Numbered from the stretch's first letter, positions 28,996-38,958 are shown. The stretch: 64,000 nt of DNA from AB-629-J13 sp964518835 (GCA_964518835.1 CAZFKU010000001.1:33853-97852), one strand, 5' to 3'. A program made the numbers and translations. Notes: generated by a model not told the origin, from the letters alone.

Positions 28996-29457
28996 TTATT
29001 TATGTTTCATATATTGATTGTCACCCCATTCGATGACCTCAATTTTTACTTCGGTAATTCCTTGATTTAAAAAGTCAAGTTTCAGCGCTGCTCCATACGA
29101 ACAATCTAAAATTCTATTTCCAACGAAGGGACCTCGATCATTTACCCTTAAAATAAGGGATTTGTCATTTGCCTTGTTTGTTACCCTTATGATTGTATTC
29201 AACGGTAATGTTTTATGAGCTGCTGTTAATCCATACATATCGAACACCTCGCCATTAGCTGTGAGTTTTCCGTGAAAATCCTTTCCATAATAAGAACTTG
29301 TTCCGTAAAAAACTTTCTGATTTTTTTTGGGTTTTGTATTTTTAGTGGATTGTCCCGGTCTTGGTTTATTGCGATTGTAACGGGGTGAATTTGAACAGGA
29401 ATGAATCATGATTACCATGACAAATAAAAAATATATAATTTGTTGATAATTTTTCAT
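28996..29457 (-). CDS. rlpA: RlpA-like lipoprotein (double-psi beta-barrel)
   Basis: This 153-residue lipoprotein candidate has a hydrophobic leader with Cys21 (MIHSC, a slightly unusual lipobox) and a basic linker. The RlpA core (about 50-150) reads GTSSYYGKDFHGKLTANGE, then LTAAHKTLPLNT and RVNDRGPFVGNRILD. RlpA proteins bind denuded peptidoglycan, and some are lytic transglycosylases acting at the septum. No SPOR domain follows, unlike E. coli RlpA, so septal targeting may differ. It sits 8 bases after pyrD and 6 before the lipid kinase gene. Confidence 0.93.
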   Translation of the reverse strand: MKNYQQIIYFLFVMVIMIHSCSNSPRYNRNKPRPGQSTKNTKPKKNQKVFYGTSSYYGKDFHGKLTANGEVFDMYGLTAAHKTLPLNTIIRVTNKANDKSLILRVNDRGPFVGNRILDCSYGAALKLDFLNQGITEVKIEVIEWGDNQYMKHK

Positions 29458-29465
29458 TAAATCTA

Positions 29466-30377
29466 TCAGACAACTTTTCCCACAATTTCTGTAATTGAAG
29501 AGTAATTATTTTTTTCAAGATAGGATTTTAGATCATCAATGATGGATTCTGCAATTCCGGGATCCCTATAATTTGCAGTTCCTACCTGCACTGCAGAAGC
29601 TCCTGCAATCATATATTCCAATACATCTTCACCGTTTGTAATTCCACCAATTCCGATAATGGGAATTTTTATCGTTTGAAATAACTTATACACCGATGCA
29701 ATACCAATAGGACGTATTGCAGGACCGGAAAGACCTGAATATTTAGTGAATACATTACTTTTTCGAGTGTGAATATCAATACTCATACCCACAATTGTGT
29801 TGATAGCAGAAACTGCATCTGCACCTGCATTTTCAGCGGATTTGGCTATTTCTACTATATCTGTAACATTTGGACTCAATTTAATGATTAAAAGCCGCTC
29901 CGTTAGAGCTCTCAGTTTTTCTGTCAACTCCTGAGTCAGATCACAATTGACACCAAATTCCATACCTCCTTTCTTTATATTAGGACATGAAATGTTTACT
30001 TCATATCCAATAATATCAGAAGATACTGACTCTATTATTTTGAGTATTTCTGTATATTCACTCATGGTACTTCCCGCAATATTCATAATGATATGGGTCC
30101 CCATAGATGAATACATCGGAATTTTTTCCTCAATGTATTGATCCACTCCAATGTTTGCTAAACCGATGGAATTCAGCATACCCGATGGGGTTTCTACAAT
30201 TCTGGGTGGAGGGTTACCTTCCCTGGGATGAAGAGTAATTGATTTTGTGACAATACCACCTAATTTTGAAACATCGGTGATAGAATCAACCTCTGTACCG
30301 TAGCCAAAAGTTCCTGATGCAGTGAGGACGGGATTTTTAAATTTAATATTTCCGATTTTTACAGATAAATCAGTCAA
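29466..30377 (-). CDS. pyrD: Dihydroorotate dehydrogenase, class 1B catalytic subunit
   Basis: This 303-residue FMN enzyme oxidises dihydroorotate to orotate in pyrimidine synthesis. It matches class 1 throughout: NPVLTASGTFGYG near the start, NSIGLANIGVD, the active-site Cys131 in EVNISCPNIKKGG, and IGIGGITNGEDVLEYMIAGA near the C-terminus. Class 1B is supported by the adjacent electron-transfer subunit gene. The start is a TTG at 30377 whose first bases overlap the pyrK stop by 8, so the two subunits are translationally coupled. Confidence 0.96.
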   Translation of the reverse strand: MTDLSVKIGNIKFKNPVLTASGTFGYGTEVDSITDVSKLGGIVTKSITLHPREGNPPPRIVETPSGMLNSIGLANIGVDQYIEEKIPMYSSMGTHIIMNIAGSTMSEYTEILKIIESVSSDIIGYEVNISCPNIKKGGMEFGVNCDLTQELTEKLRALTERLLIIKLSPNVTDIVEIAKSAENAGADAVSAINTIVGMSIDIHTRKSNVFTKYSGLSGPAIRPIGIASVYKLFQTIKIPIIGIGGITNGEDVLEYMIAGASAVQVGTANYRDPGIAESIIDDLKSYLEKNNYSSITEIVGKVV

Positions 30378-31161
30378 AAATTATATCTCCGGCATTGTAC
30401 ACTGGACCATCAATGCAAACCAGTGAATAGTGTTCATGGTAGCTGTGCTCTTTTTTGTTGTTATTTTGCCGTAAAATCACGCAACCCTGGCATATCCCTA
30501 CTCCACATCCCATATAGCTTTCCACGGCTAATTGAGCCGGAATACTATTCCTTGTGACATAGGACTGTACTTCTTTCAACATGGGTTCTGGTCCGCAGGC
30601 AAACACTTCCGGTATTTTTCTTTCATTTTCACAGAGTTCCACCAGAGTTATCATAACCGTTCCCTTGGTTCCGAGTGAACCATCATCTGTTGTTAAATAA
30701 ATGTGTTTATCCGGTTCATGCGCATGAATATGTTCATCCTTGGTTCTTGCTCCAATGATAAGATATGTGTTTTCGGTGTTTCCATTAAATTGATTCCACA
30801 GGTTCACAATGGGAGCAAGACCTACTCCTCCCCCTACCAAAATGCGTGTGTGGTTGGAATCTAAGTTAAAAATATTCCCTAAGGGACCCAGTATATTGAT
30901 TGTTTCCCCAGGTATTTTTTTAGATAAAATTGATGTACCTGTACCAAATATTTTATATATAATAGACATGGTGTTCTCATTACATCCGGCAATACTCATG
31001 GGACGGCGTAATGGATATTCCCACCCTGATTCAATCTGAATTTGAATAAATTGTCCTACTCCGTTATATTTGGAGGAAATTTCAGGAGCATAAAATTCCA
31101 TTTTCCAGATTCCGGTGGCGATCTCTCTATTTTTTGTAATGGTTACATTTTCAAAAATCAT
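30370..31161 (-). CDS. pyrK: Dihydroorotate dehydrogenase electron transfer subunit
   Basis: This 263-residue partner of PyrD passes electrons from the FMN of PyrD to NAD. The FAD motif is YPLRRPMSIAG (about 49-59) and the NAD-binding loop is ILVGGGVGLAPI (107-118). The [2Fe-2S] ligands are Cys219, Cys224, Cys227 and Cys249 (GCGVGICQGC ... LVC). The start overlaps the TPR-lipoprotein stop by 11 bases, and the stop overlaps the pyrD start. No other pyrimidine gene is in the window. Confidence 0.96.
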   Translation of the reverse strand: MIFENVTITKNREIATGIWKMEFYAPEISSKYNGVGQFIQIQIESGWEYPLRRPMSIAGCNENTMSIIYKIFGTGTSILSKKIPGETINILGPLGNIFNLDSNHTRILVGGGVGLAPIVNLWNQFNGNTENTYLIIGARTKDEHIHAHEPDKHIYLTTDDGSLGTKGTVMITLVELCENERKIPEVFACGPEPMLKEVQSYVTRNSIPAQLAVESYMGCGVGICQGCVILRQNNNKKEHSYHEHYSLVCIDGPVYNAGDIIFD

Positions 31162-33043
31162 CTGGATAAGGTGACTTCTTTTTTTTCAGCGAATCACTTT
31201 TCAGGGTTGATGCCCTAGGCATTGAAATTTGAACTGAATCAATCTTAACAGGCTCTGTTATCAGTGAATCTGGGACGGATATTTGTGTAGAATCCAAAGT
31301 CTCTGTAGAATCTGGTGGAGCCAATAGTGATTTTATCTGGTTCATTCTGGGTTTTGATAGGGTTGCTTGTTCGCTGTCAGGAAAATATGATTGCACCCAG
31401 GTGTAATATTTTAAGGCACTGTCAGGATTAATGAGAGAGTAATCGTATTGATATCCCAGAAAATAACCGGATTTCAGGGCAAAATCACTGGAAGTATCTG
31501 ATTTCACAACCAAACGCAATGTATCCAAGGCATTTCCCTGATGATCTGAGTACCATAAATATTCTGCTGATAAAAATAATTTTTCGGATTCGGATTGTTT
31601 TTTACCCCATCCTAAATTGTTTCTTACAGCTTCAGCAAATTCAGTGTCGGGAAAATCTAATGTTAAAATACTTCCCATTGAATCTGCAGCAATTGAATCC
31701 CCTTTTGAATTGTGAAGAAAATAGAGCATATACAACGCTTTTGGATAAAGCTCATGGTTGGAAAATTCTTTTATAAAAATATTCAAATGAACCACTGCTG
31801 AATCTGGTTTTTTAAATCGAAATGCTTCCAACTCAGATAAAAGTATTAAATTTTTCGCCGCTTCTTCATTTTTTAAAATTTGTACATGTTTTGTCCTCTC
31901 CTCGTCCCTATCCCCTATTGTCAAAGTATCGGTATCCTGCATGACGGTATCATCAAAGGTAAAAACAAGTTTTTCTGCAGAAATATATTGGTCAATATAT
32001 TTGATCATTTCTTGTGATTCTTTTACTACCGGTGATTTACGGTTTTCCTTATTAGATTTTTCAAAATATTCTTTGGCTACATTCAGGTTCCAGGAATCCT
32101 TAATGGATTTTCGTCCCAGCATAAAATAAGCTTCCGCTGCTACTTCTGTGGAGGAATAGTCTTTAACGATTGATTTAAGTCTCTCAACAGCCGCATCACT
32201 TTCATTTTTCAGATCGTAAATTCGAACCAATTCCAGTTCCAGCGCTCCAAATAATTCCCTGAATTCCTCATCGATGAGGAGGCTTTTTATTTTTTTCACT
32301 GCTGTGTCATAATTTCCTGTCAGTCTATGGATTTTAGCCGTTTGTAAATGGGCATCCAGTTTCAGTTTTTTTACGAGGGAATTTTTAATCACCTGCTCAT
32401 AAGCATTCAGGGCTCTTTCATATTCTTCCCTGCTAAATGCCAATTCAGATAATCTTTGATAAATACGCCCTTTTTCCTTGCGGTCAACTGTTTTATCCGC
32501 TGCGGTTTCTAGATGACCCAATGCAGTTTCAATATCTTTCAATTCAATATAAATATCTGCTAAATACAGATGAATCAACGTTGATGTGATAGAAATGTGT
32601 TCTTCATTCAGCAAGTTACTCAATTGATCAATTGCCGTCTGTATTTTCCCCTTTTTCCATTTTATAAGCGCTATCCAGAATTTCGCCTGCTGTTGGAAAT
32701 CAAGAACTTCTGAAGTTACCAATTGCTTCATTTTAGATTCAGCAGAATTATATTCTTCTTTGTGGTAATGAGCCTGACCGGATAACAACAGAGCGGGAAA
32801 AACATAGTCGCTTTCGGGATATTTTTCTAAAACAAGGTCACATTTTTCGATTACATTGGTATAAGCAGTCTGGGCATTAGCTGGTAAAGACCTATCTTCA
32901 TTTTCAAGCCGAATCTTTTCCGCATCCCTAAAGTATTTTTTCGCATTGTAAAATGTATTATAATAAACGCAGGAAGTAGTGACGGATAAAAGTGCAATAA
33001 TTAAAGTTTGCCACACTGCAATGTGTTTAAAAAAGATTCTCAT
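31151..33043 (-). CDS. TPR-repeat outer-membrane lipoprotein
   Basis: This 630-residue lipoprotein has a leader with Cys25 (VTTSC), then the FCB-typical opening VYYNTFYNAKKYFRDAEK. Helical TPR-like repeats run to about 560 (for example YPESDYVFPALLLSGQAHY and REEYERALNAYEQ). The C-terminal part resembles the tol-pal/YbgF-BamD type (YFPDSEQATLSKPRM). A proline- and serine-rich tail ends in KKKSPYPDDF. It is probably a scaffold at the outer membrane or in the periplasm. It is the first gene of the run through pyrK, pyrD, rlpA and the lipid kinase, and is divergent from a small zinc-ribbon gene 15 bases away, so a shared promoter region is very compact. Confidence 0.85.
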   Translation of the reverse strand: MRIFFKHIAVWQTLIIALLSVTTSCVYYNTFYNAKKYFRDAEKIRLENEDRSLPANAQTAYTNVIEKCDLVLEKYPESDYVFPALLLSGQAHYHKEEYNSAESKMKQLVTSEVLDFQQQAKFWIALIKWKKGKIQTAIDQLSNLLNEEHISITSTLIHLYLADIYIELKDIETALGHLETAADKTVDRKEKGRIYQRLSELAFSREEYERALNAYEQVIKNSLVKKLKLDAHLQTAKIHRLTGNYDTAVKKIKSLLIDEEFRELFGALELELVRIYDLKNESDAAVERLKSIVKDYSSTEVAAEAYFMLGRKSIKDSWNLNVAKEYFEKSNKENRKSPVVKESQEMIKYIDQYISAEKLVFTFDDTVMQDTDTLTIGDRDEERTKHVQILKNEEAAKNLILLSELEAFRFKKPDSAVVHLNIFIKEFSNHELYPKALYMLYFLHNSKGDSIAADSMGSILTLDFPDTEFAEAVRNNLGWGKKQSESEKLFLSAEYLWYSDHQGNALDTLRLVVKSDTSSDFALKSGYFLGYQYDYSLINPDSALKYYTWVQSYFPDSEQATLSKPRMNQIKSLLAPPDSTETLDSTQISVPDSLITEPVKIDSVQISMPRASTLKSDSLKKKKSPYPDDF

Positions 33044-33058
33044 GAGGGATAGAATTTA

Positions 33059-33301
33059 ATGGAATATCAGTTGTCCTTTAATGGGATTTTCTCTCTAAAT
33101 TTGTTCATGAATGAATCACAAAATTTAGATAATCCCATAAAATTCAAACCGGATTATGTCTGGCCTGAAAAAGGAACTGAGAGAAACTGTCCCCGTTGTG
33201 AAACTCCCCTGCAATTAAATGAAAACCGAAGGGATTATTACGGAAAACCCTGGTGGTGCGGACCCTGCCAATGGCAGTTTTCTGAGGATGATTTTTCCTG
33301 A
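33059..33301 (+). CDS. Small zinc-ribbon protein
   Basis: This plus-strand gene encodes 80 residues with two cysteine pairs, CPRC (near 44) and CGPC (near 67), in the context RNCPRCETPL and KPWWCGPCQWQFSE. That is a C2/C2 zinc ribbon. Function is unknown; such small proteins often bind nucleic acid or another protein. The start at 33059 has a GAGGG site about 10 bases upstream. An internal ATG at 33107 would give a 64-residue version that still holds the ribbon. It is divergent from the TPR-lipoprotein gene. Confidence 0.72.
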   Translation: MEYQLSFNGIFSLNLFMNESQNLDNPIKFKPDYVWPEKGTERNCPRCETPLQLNENRRDYYGKPWWCGPCQWQFSEDDFS

Positions 33302-33319
33302 TTAACTAAAGTGAAAATG

Positions 33320-33709
33320 TCAAGATCGTACTGTTTTCTGGAGAACTCCCTTGAGTCCATTTATGATCCAGTTAATGACTGCTGCATCATCCAGTAAACC
33401 GTAAACCGGAATTGAATCCGGTATTTCATCATCCACATCAGAAAAATATTCCATAGCAAATAATACTTTTTTCTGGATATCCTCATCCATTTCCGGATTG
33501 TCTTCCAGTAATTTATAGAGGTGAATCAGATCGTTAACCAATTGAACCTGGATTGAATTAAGCGAACCCTTTTGAAGAAAAGAATTGAGTTTTTGAGGGA
33601 CAGTATTCATTAACTCTTTTTTTCTGGATAGATCAAAGTTTTTTATTTGATCAAGATATTTCAGTTTATCCTCCTTTGTGAGAGAAAATGTATTACTCTG
33701 TTGGTTCAT
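33320..33709 (-). CDS. YkvA/DUF1232-family protein
   Basis: The 129-residue product is helical with a C-terminal DUF1232-like hairpin: DEIPDSIPVYGLLDDAAVIN (about 97-116), the family's PD-x-IP-x-GxLDD motif. No clear signal peptide is present. Family function is not established; members are associated with membranes. The ATG directly abuts the stop of the upstream T9SS-cargo gene (TAAATG), so it is probably translated by coupling from that transcript, though no functional link is apparent. Confidence 0.8.
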   Translation of the reverse strand: MNQQSNTFSLTKEDKLKYLDQIKNFDLSRKKELMNTVPQKLNSFLQKGSLNSIQVQLVNDLIHLYKLLEDNPEMDEDIQKKVLFAMEYFSDVDDEIPDSIPVYGLLDDAAVINWIINGLKGVLQKTVRS

Positions 33710-36142
33710 TTATTTTATGAGCATCAATTTATCAACTTTAGAAAAATTCCCTGATTGCAAATGTATAAAATACACCCCGCTGGCAAACTTTTTTGCATTC
33801 CATTGAACACTGTGATTTCCGGAGGAAAGTTTTTCATTTACTAGGGTTTCAACCAATCGTCCCTGAATATCATAAATATGTAGAGACGTTGCATACACCG
33901 TCTTTACATCAGGAATTGCGAACCGGATCGTTGAAGAAGGATTGAAAGGATTTGGATGGGCTGGAAAAAGGGTGAACTCTGTGGGTGTTTGGGGAGAGAT
34001 GGATTTTCTTAAAATCAGTTCAGTCACATTTCCTGTAATTTCAATTACTCCGGTTTCAGTCAAAGTGAATTCTTCGCCGGTTTTTTCATGTACCAACATC
34101 CAAACAGGAGTACCTTGAGAAGATTTAGAACCTTCGAAAGGAATTATATTATAAGATAGGAACAAATCTTGGCCAGAACTCATTACTTCAATCACACATT
34201 CTTCTATTGTACAGAGTTTGGTGTCTCCCGAAAAACGAATATCCGTTCCTTCAACTGGTGGTTTTGGCGGTAGAGAAAAACTCAATTTTTCTGTTTTCGA
34301 TAAAATGGAATTTCCAAAATAAAGTGTTTTACCATTGATGGAAATATTATTCAAATCTTCTTGCTTTTTTTCCAAATATTGGAAATGTGAAACATTTTCA
34401 TTCCATCCAATAGATAATGATATTTCACCACTACCAAATGAACGTATCCAGTACCCATATCCCGGTGCCAGAGAATTTGACTCAATGTAACCGGATGCAT
34501 CATATCCAAATAATGTATTTGGGACGATTAGCGAATCAGGATCGTAAACCCAACTGACAGGAACTTCACCGCTGGGTCCGGCAATTAAGTTCCATCCTTC
34601 CGACAAAGAAATTGTTATTTCATTAATATTATTTCCTGACACAGTAGTTGAATCACTGTTGTCAAACCTGAGCCAATATCCCGATCCGGGAATGAATATT
34701 TCTGTGAGGTAATAACTGTCAGTAAATCCGTATAGGGTTTCTTCCACACTGGATGGGAATACAGATATCTGGGACGGATCATCCAAATTGACGGAAAGCC
34801 CAACCAGATTCCAGCCAGATATCAGAGTCACATTGTATTCCGTCCCTCCCCCACTTATTTCAAATGAGGTCATAGATTCATCATAATCCATACCATCATT
34901 AAAATTAGCAGAAACTTCATAAGACCCTGAACCCAAGGAAACCTCAATTTCAAATAATGATCCATCACTGTATGAGTGATCATAAGAAATCATATTGCCT
35001 GATAATATTTCACTCCCATTTTGAGAAATTGAATATTCCGGGGATAGGGGGAAATGATTGTCATCATCAGTGTATTCTGTTTGCAGATGTACTAAAGTGA
35101 TTCCCGCTGAATCTCCAACAATTTCATACGTTAAGGGTGATAATTGCGGCGGGGTATTTACACCAATTTCATAGGATTGAAAATCCGGATTCAAAAAAGC
35201 CGGATTGGTCTGATCTCCGATAGTCATATCAGTAAAACTTGCCGCAACTGTAAGACCGGTTATAATCACCGCTTCAAATTCATTGGGCCATTCTCCAAAA
35301 TCCGGATCGTTAAAAATATCATCCATATTCACTGCCATATAAAGATTATTACCGTTAATCGAATATTCAATGCTTGCAATAAATTCAGGGAAATCTGCTC
35401 CCAATTGAAACTTCCACACTCCGGGATAAAGTAGTCCAAATCCTCCATCTCCGTATCCAATACCGTACAAACTTGAATCAGGATCTTCAGGATTTAATAA
35501 TCCAACAACATACAGGTACCATGGTCCAAAAAAATCACCTGTGGGGAATCCTCCCCCTGCATTTTGCAGGTGAACATGGATCCTATCATCGCTTATTGCA
35601 ACACTCACATTCTGAATATCCAAACTCTGGTTTCCTGTAGCTTCGTCACCAATTTCATCTTCACAGGCTTCTACATACCACGATGCAGGTACGTTATCAT
35701 TTTCATTATAGGGACTTTGAGTAATGGTCATATCCTGATCATCAAACGTAATATCTGCCTGAAATCCGGTGTGTAAATAGCCCGATGATGTAGTTTGAGT
35801 TTCAGCTTCAAAGGTATTTTCATATCCGGGAGTCCCCAAATAATAGGCATCTGAAACTGTGTAATTATTTCCATCTCCATTAAAAATAAATGCTTCTATT
35901 GGTCCTGCATTTAAAATAGTATCTGGGATGTCCGCATGATGGTACATGACACTATTTGGTGCAGGTGCAGTGGTTGAAACACCCAATAATTCTGCAAAAT
36001 CACGGTTTTGTTGAAGGAAATTTAATGGAGGTAATGTCACCTGCCGTGCATCCAATGGAATTCGCAAATTTTGGGTAGAATTATTTTCCTTTGCAAAAAG
36101 AAAAATTGATAGAGTTGAAATAAAGAAAAACAACTTTTTCAT
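33710..36142 (-). CDS. Secreted protein of unknown function with cassette and T9SS domain
   Basis: This 810-residue protein has a signal peptide (1-16). An N-terminal beta-rich region (about 65-330) looks like a carbohydrate-binding or glucodextranase-C-like sandwich (FQADITFDDQDMTITQSP, FGPWYLYVVGL, and GDGGFGLLYPGVWKF). An Ig-like domain follows (about 335-430). From about 440 it carries the shared cassette: two WNxxxG repeats, YSLPP-type KLSFSLPPKPP, GDTKLCTIEEC with the Cys pair, and a T9SS domain with AHPNPFNP. I see no catalytic motif, so binding to a polysaccharide is only a possibility. It is 67 bases downstream of the selenoprotein-like gene. Confidence 0.85.
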   Translation of the reverse strand: MKKLFFFISTLSIFLFAKENNSTQNLRIPLDARQVTLPPLNFLQQNRDFAELLGVSTTAPAPNSVMYHHADIPDTILNAGPIEAFIFNGDGNNYTVSDAYYLGTPGYENTFEAETQTTSSGYLHTGFQADITFDDQDMTITQSPYNENDNVPASWYVEACEDEIGDEATGNQSLDIQNVSVAISDDRIHVHLQNAGGGFPTGDFFGPWYLYVVGLLNPEDPDSSLYGIGYGDGGFGLLYPGVWKFQLGADFPEFIASIEYSINGNNLYMAVNMDDIFNDPDFGEWPNEFEAVIITGLTVAASFTDMTIGDQTNPAFLNPDFQSYEIGVNTPPQLSPLTYEIVGDSAGITLVHLQTEYTDDDNHFPLSPEYSISQNGSEILSGNMISYDHSYSDGSLFEIEVSLGSGSYEVSANFNDGMDYDESMTSFEISGGGTEYNVTLISGWNLVGLSVNLDDPSQISVFPSSVEETLYGFTDSYYLTEIFIPGSGYWLRFDNSDSTTVSGNNINEITISLSEGWNLIAGPSGEVPVSWVYDPDSLIVPNTLFGYDASGYIESNSLAPGYGYWIRSFGSGEISLSIGWNENVSHFQYLEKKQEDLNNISINGKTLYFGNSILSKTEKLSFSLPPKPPVEGTDIRFSGDTKLCTIEECVIEVMSSGQDLFLSYNIIPFEGSKSSQGTPVWMLVHEKTGEEFTLTETGVIEITGNVTELILRKSISPQTPTEFTLFPAHPNPFNPSSTIRFAIPDVKTVYATSLHIYDIQGRLVETLVNEKLSSGNHSVQWNAKKFASGVYFIHLQSGNFSKVDKLMLIK

Positions 36143-36209
36143 TTTAAGTCTCCAGGTATTTTTTAAATAAATGTTATAAATAATTGAGAGAAATCTAACT
36201 CAGCCTACA

Positions 36210-38885
36210 TTATTTTAAAAGAACGCATTTACCGCTGAGTGTTTTTCCTCCTGCACTAACTTTGTACAGGTAAATTCCAGATGAAACAATCTCATGGTTT
36301 GAATCCGTTCCGTTCCACTCTACTTGATGAATTCCCTCCGATTGGTGCCCGTTTACCAATGTTATTATTTTTTCCCCTTTTAAATTGATGATATCAATTT
36401 GGACAGTTTCTTTTCCATTTACATAATATTGAATGGAGGTTTTATTATTAAACGGATTAGGAAAATTTTGGATCAGGGTGAATTCCTCAGGAATTTCTTT
36501 TGATTTCAGCAATGTGAAAAACTGTGATGTGTTTGGTAAATCCACAGTTTCTCCCTCATTTACTCTAATAAGATTCCCTGATTCATCCTTCAAAATAATA
36601 CTCTCATTTCTACCATTTGAATGAAAAGTGACATTAAGTTTTCCACTATTATTTAATACATGGATTGTCTGATTCTCCATGGGGATTTTCCAATCTCCAC
36701 TGTAACGTATATCAAATTCCATTCCGCTGAATCGGGGAGGTAAGCTGAAGGAATAATTTAATTTTTCATCCTCAGGAATTTTTAAATAAATTTCTGCTGA
36801 CAATTCTCCGTTCGAAAACACAAGGTTCTCCTCGGGAAATTGTATTGTCTGTTCAACTATTTCTTTCATTAACCAAGAATCGGTTGAAAGAAAAATATTT
36901 CCATCATGCATAACTCTTGCCCAATAACCTCTTCCCGGAATGATGTAATCTGCATTCACATACGTTCCTTCAAATCCATAAACTGTTCCCGGATAAACTA
37001 TGCTTGAACTGTACAATGCATTTACAGGAATGAGTGTAGAGATTCCGGAAATTAGATTCCATCCACCCACAACAGGAATATTAATTTCAGAGAGGTGAAT
37101 TCCTTCAAAAACGACTTCTGTGTTTTCAGTGAATCTTAATAAATATCCCACTCCTTCGGTTAAATATTCTTCAGAAATATACATTCCATCAAAACTGTAC
37201 AATGATCCAGAATAAATTGAATTAAATAAAATTTGATAATGGGAATCTTCTACTGACAAAGGTAATCCTGCCATATTCCAGCCTTCATTGTAATTGACCG
37301 GAATTGGAAAATCACCAGCTTCATGATGATGATAAAAAGCACCCATGTCCAATCGTGTTCCATCAGGGTCTCTGTCATCAGGATCAATTTCCCAGGTGAA
37401 TCCGTCTCCATCCAAATCAGGGTGACCTGTGTCAATGCAGGGGGAGGGAATTTCTAGGTTGTAGTTGTTAAAATAAGGGTCACTGAAATTTGGGTCTTCA
37501 AAATTATTCCCATCTCCCCAGTTTATTTCCAAATCATATTCATTATTGATATCTTCTTCATTAAAATCCAAATTATTATATAAAAATGTTATTTGGCTGG
37601 ATGGATGTAAATTATAGTAAGTTAATGTTTCTTCCAATAGATGTTCACGAATGATTGAATTAATTATTTTTATGTCAAAGTATCCTCTAATGTGAAGGAA
37701 AGATGAACTATTATTAATTATTGTAGAATTAACAACTTCTACACTCGAATCCCATAAATATATTGCACCTCCATAACCTGACTCATTTTCATATATAAGG
37801 CAATTGGATAATGAGAAATTATTTCCCGGTAAAGCTCTTATTGCTCCGCCTCCGTATTCAGCATAATTATTTGAAAATATAGAATTTGAAATATCTGGAT
37901 GGGAATTATCATGTAGAGTGATTCCACCTCCATCTGCCATAGAAATATTATTCAAAATGATTACATTTCTGATTATTGGACTTGCTTCAAAACAATAAAT
38001 TCCTCCTCCGTGATTGGTTAAATTATCATATATAATTAAATGTTCTAATAAAGGAGAAGAATATTCACAATGAATTCCTCCACCATGGGTTGCAAAACCG
38101 TTGGTAACTGTAAAACCAATTAAAATTGCATTTAAATTTTCATTATTGTTAAAGGTAACACCAGATCCAGCTTCATCTCCATCAATGATAGTTTGCGAAA
38201 TATAGGAAGTATCCTGTGTTGTTAAAAATAGTGAACCGACGATAATATTTTTCCCGTTAAAATTAATATTTTCAACATAAGTTCCGGGACTTACCAAAAC
38301 CGTATCTCCATCAAAAGCGGCATCAATCCCCGCTTGGATGGTGGGATAATCATGAGGAACCGTAATGAGATTGTACTGGGGTGGGTCTCTCAATTCCAGA
38401 ATTAAGTTTTTGATGTAGGTGAAATCTTCCGGGCTATTCGGGTCATAAGGAGTGATATTAAAAGATGTATCAATTTCTCCCATAGTATTTAAAAAGAAAA
38501 CAGTTCGTTGAACGGCTTCCCAATCTGTCCAAACAGGATATCCTTCCGCTTCATGATCCTGAGTCCAGGGAAGAATTCTACCATTGATCATCTGGTCAAG
38601 GTATTCAGAGTACTGGTCTTTTCCCACCCCAATGATGTGGACATCCTCAATACCGTCTTCCAGAAAGGAAAGATAAATTTCGTTCAGGAAACCGAACCGG
38701 CTTCGGCAGACTCCTCAGGATTCGTGACCGAAAAATATGACACAGACTTCCCCTATGTAAAGAGATGGTCCGATTATGTTGCCATAGGTTTCTGAATTTG
38801 GATTTACATCTTCAAGAAAAAATGGATCTTGGGAAAATGAAAGAGCACCAAAAAAAAGTGGAATCCAGATAAAATATTTCTTCAT
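36210..38885 (-). CDS. Candidate secreted selenoprotein: SelP-like UxxC thioredoxin domain, beta-helix, cassette and T9SS domain (in-frame TGA = Sec57)
   Basis: From the ATG at 38885 the frame is open except for one TGA at 38715-38717. Read as selenocysteine it gives 891 residues. Signal peptide is at 1-19. A thioredoxin-like domain (about 20-170) has FFGHES-Sec57-GVCRSRFGF, a UxxC redox motif (Sec57, Cys60). It is followed by a pattern similar to the N-terminal domain of selenoprotein P (HIIGVGKDQYSEYL, then ILPWTQDHEAEGYPVWTDWE). A right-handed beta-helix follows (about 180-445, GGGIHCEYSSPLLEHLIIYD style coils). The cassette runs from about 530: two WNxxxG repeats, FSLPPRF, a cysteine-free DIRYSGDWK domain and a T9SS domain with NFPNPFNN. 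A GTG at 38627 could start only a truncated product without signal peptide or redox motif. It could be a pseudogene or sequencing error, but the SECIS-like hairpin argues against that. Confidence 0.78.
38688..38717 (-). promoter_or_regulatory. UGA codon with bacterial SECIS-like hairpin
   Basis: On the minus-strand message the UGA (38717-38715) is followed by a 10-base spacer. A perfect 7-bp stem (38704-38698 with 38694-38688: GAAGCCG / CGGUUUC, one G-U pair) then encloses a 3-base loop GUU. The apical loop begins 17 bases after the UGA and its first base is G. This fits the published bacterial SECIS consensus (loop 16-37 bases after UGA, G in the first two loop positions). An alternative 6-bp stem (GUUCGG with CUGAAC) overlaps it and could compete. 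Confidence 0.7.
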
Positions 38886-38958
38886 GGCGATATGAAGTTT
38901 ATCCACAAGAAGTGTGTAAAGTCAACATGGGTGTGATATCCATCACATGCCAAATTAT

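Noticed and set aside
36210..38627. Annotation of the beta-helix gene as starting at a GTG at 38627
   Set aside because: It would remove the signal peptide needed for T9SS export and cut the thioredoxin-like domain; the same frame continues upstream through a single TGA to a proper ATG and leader.
38715..38717. TGA as an ordinary nonsense mutation (pseudogene)
   Set aside because: No other disruption occurs in 891 codons, the TGA is exactly at a redox-Cys position, and a hairpin of SECIS geometry follows. Not fully excluded: one base change would restore CxxC.
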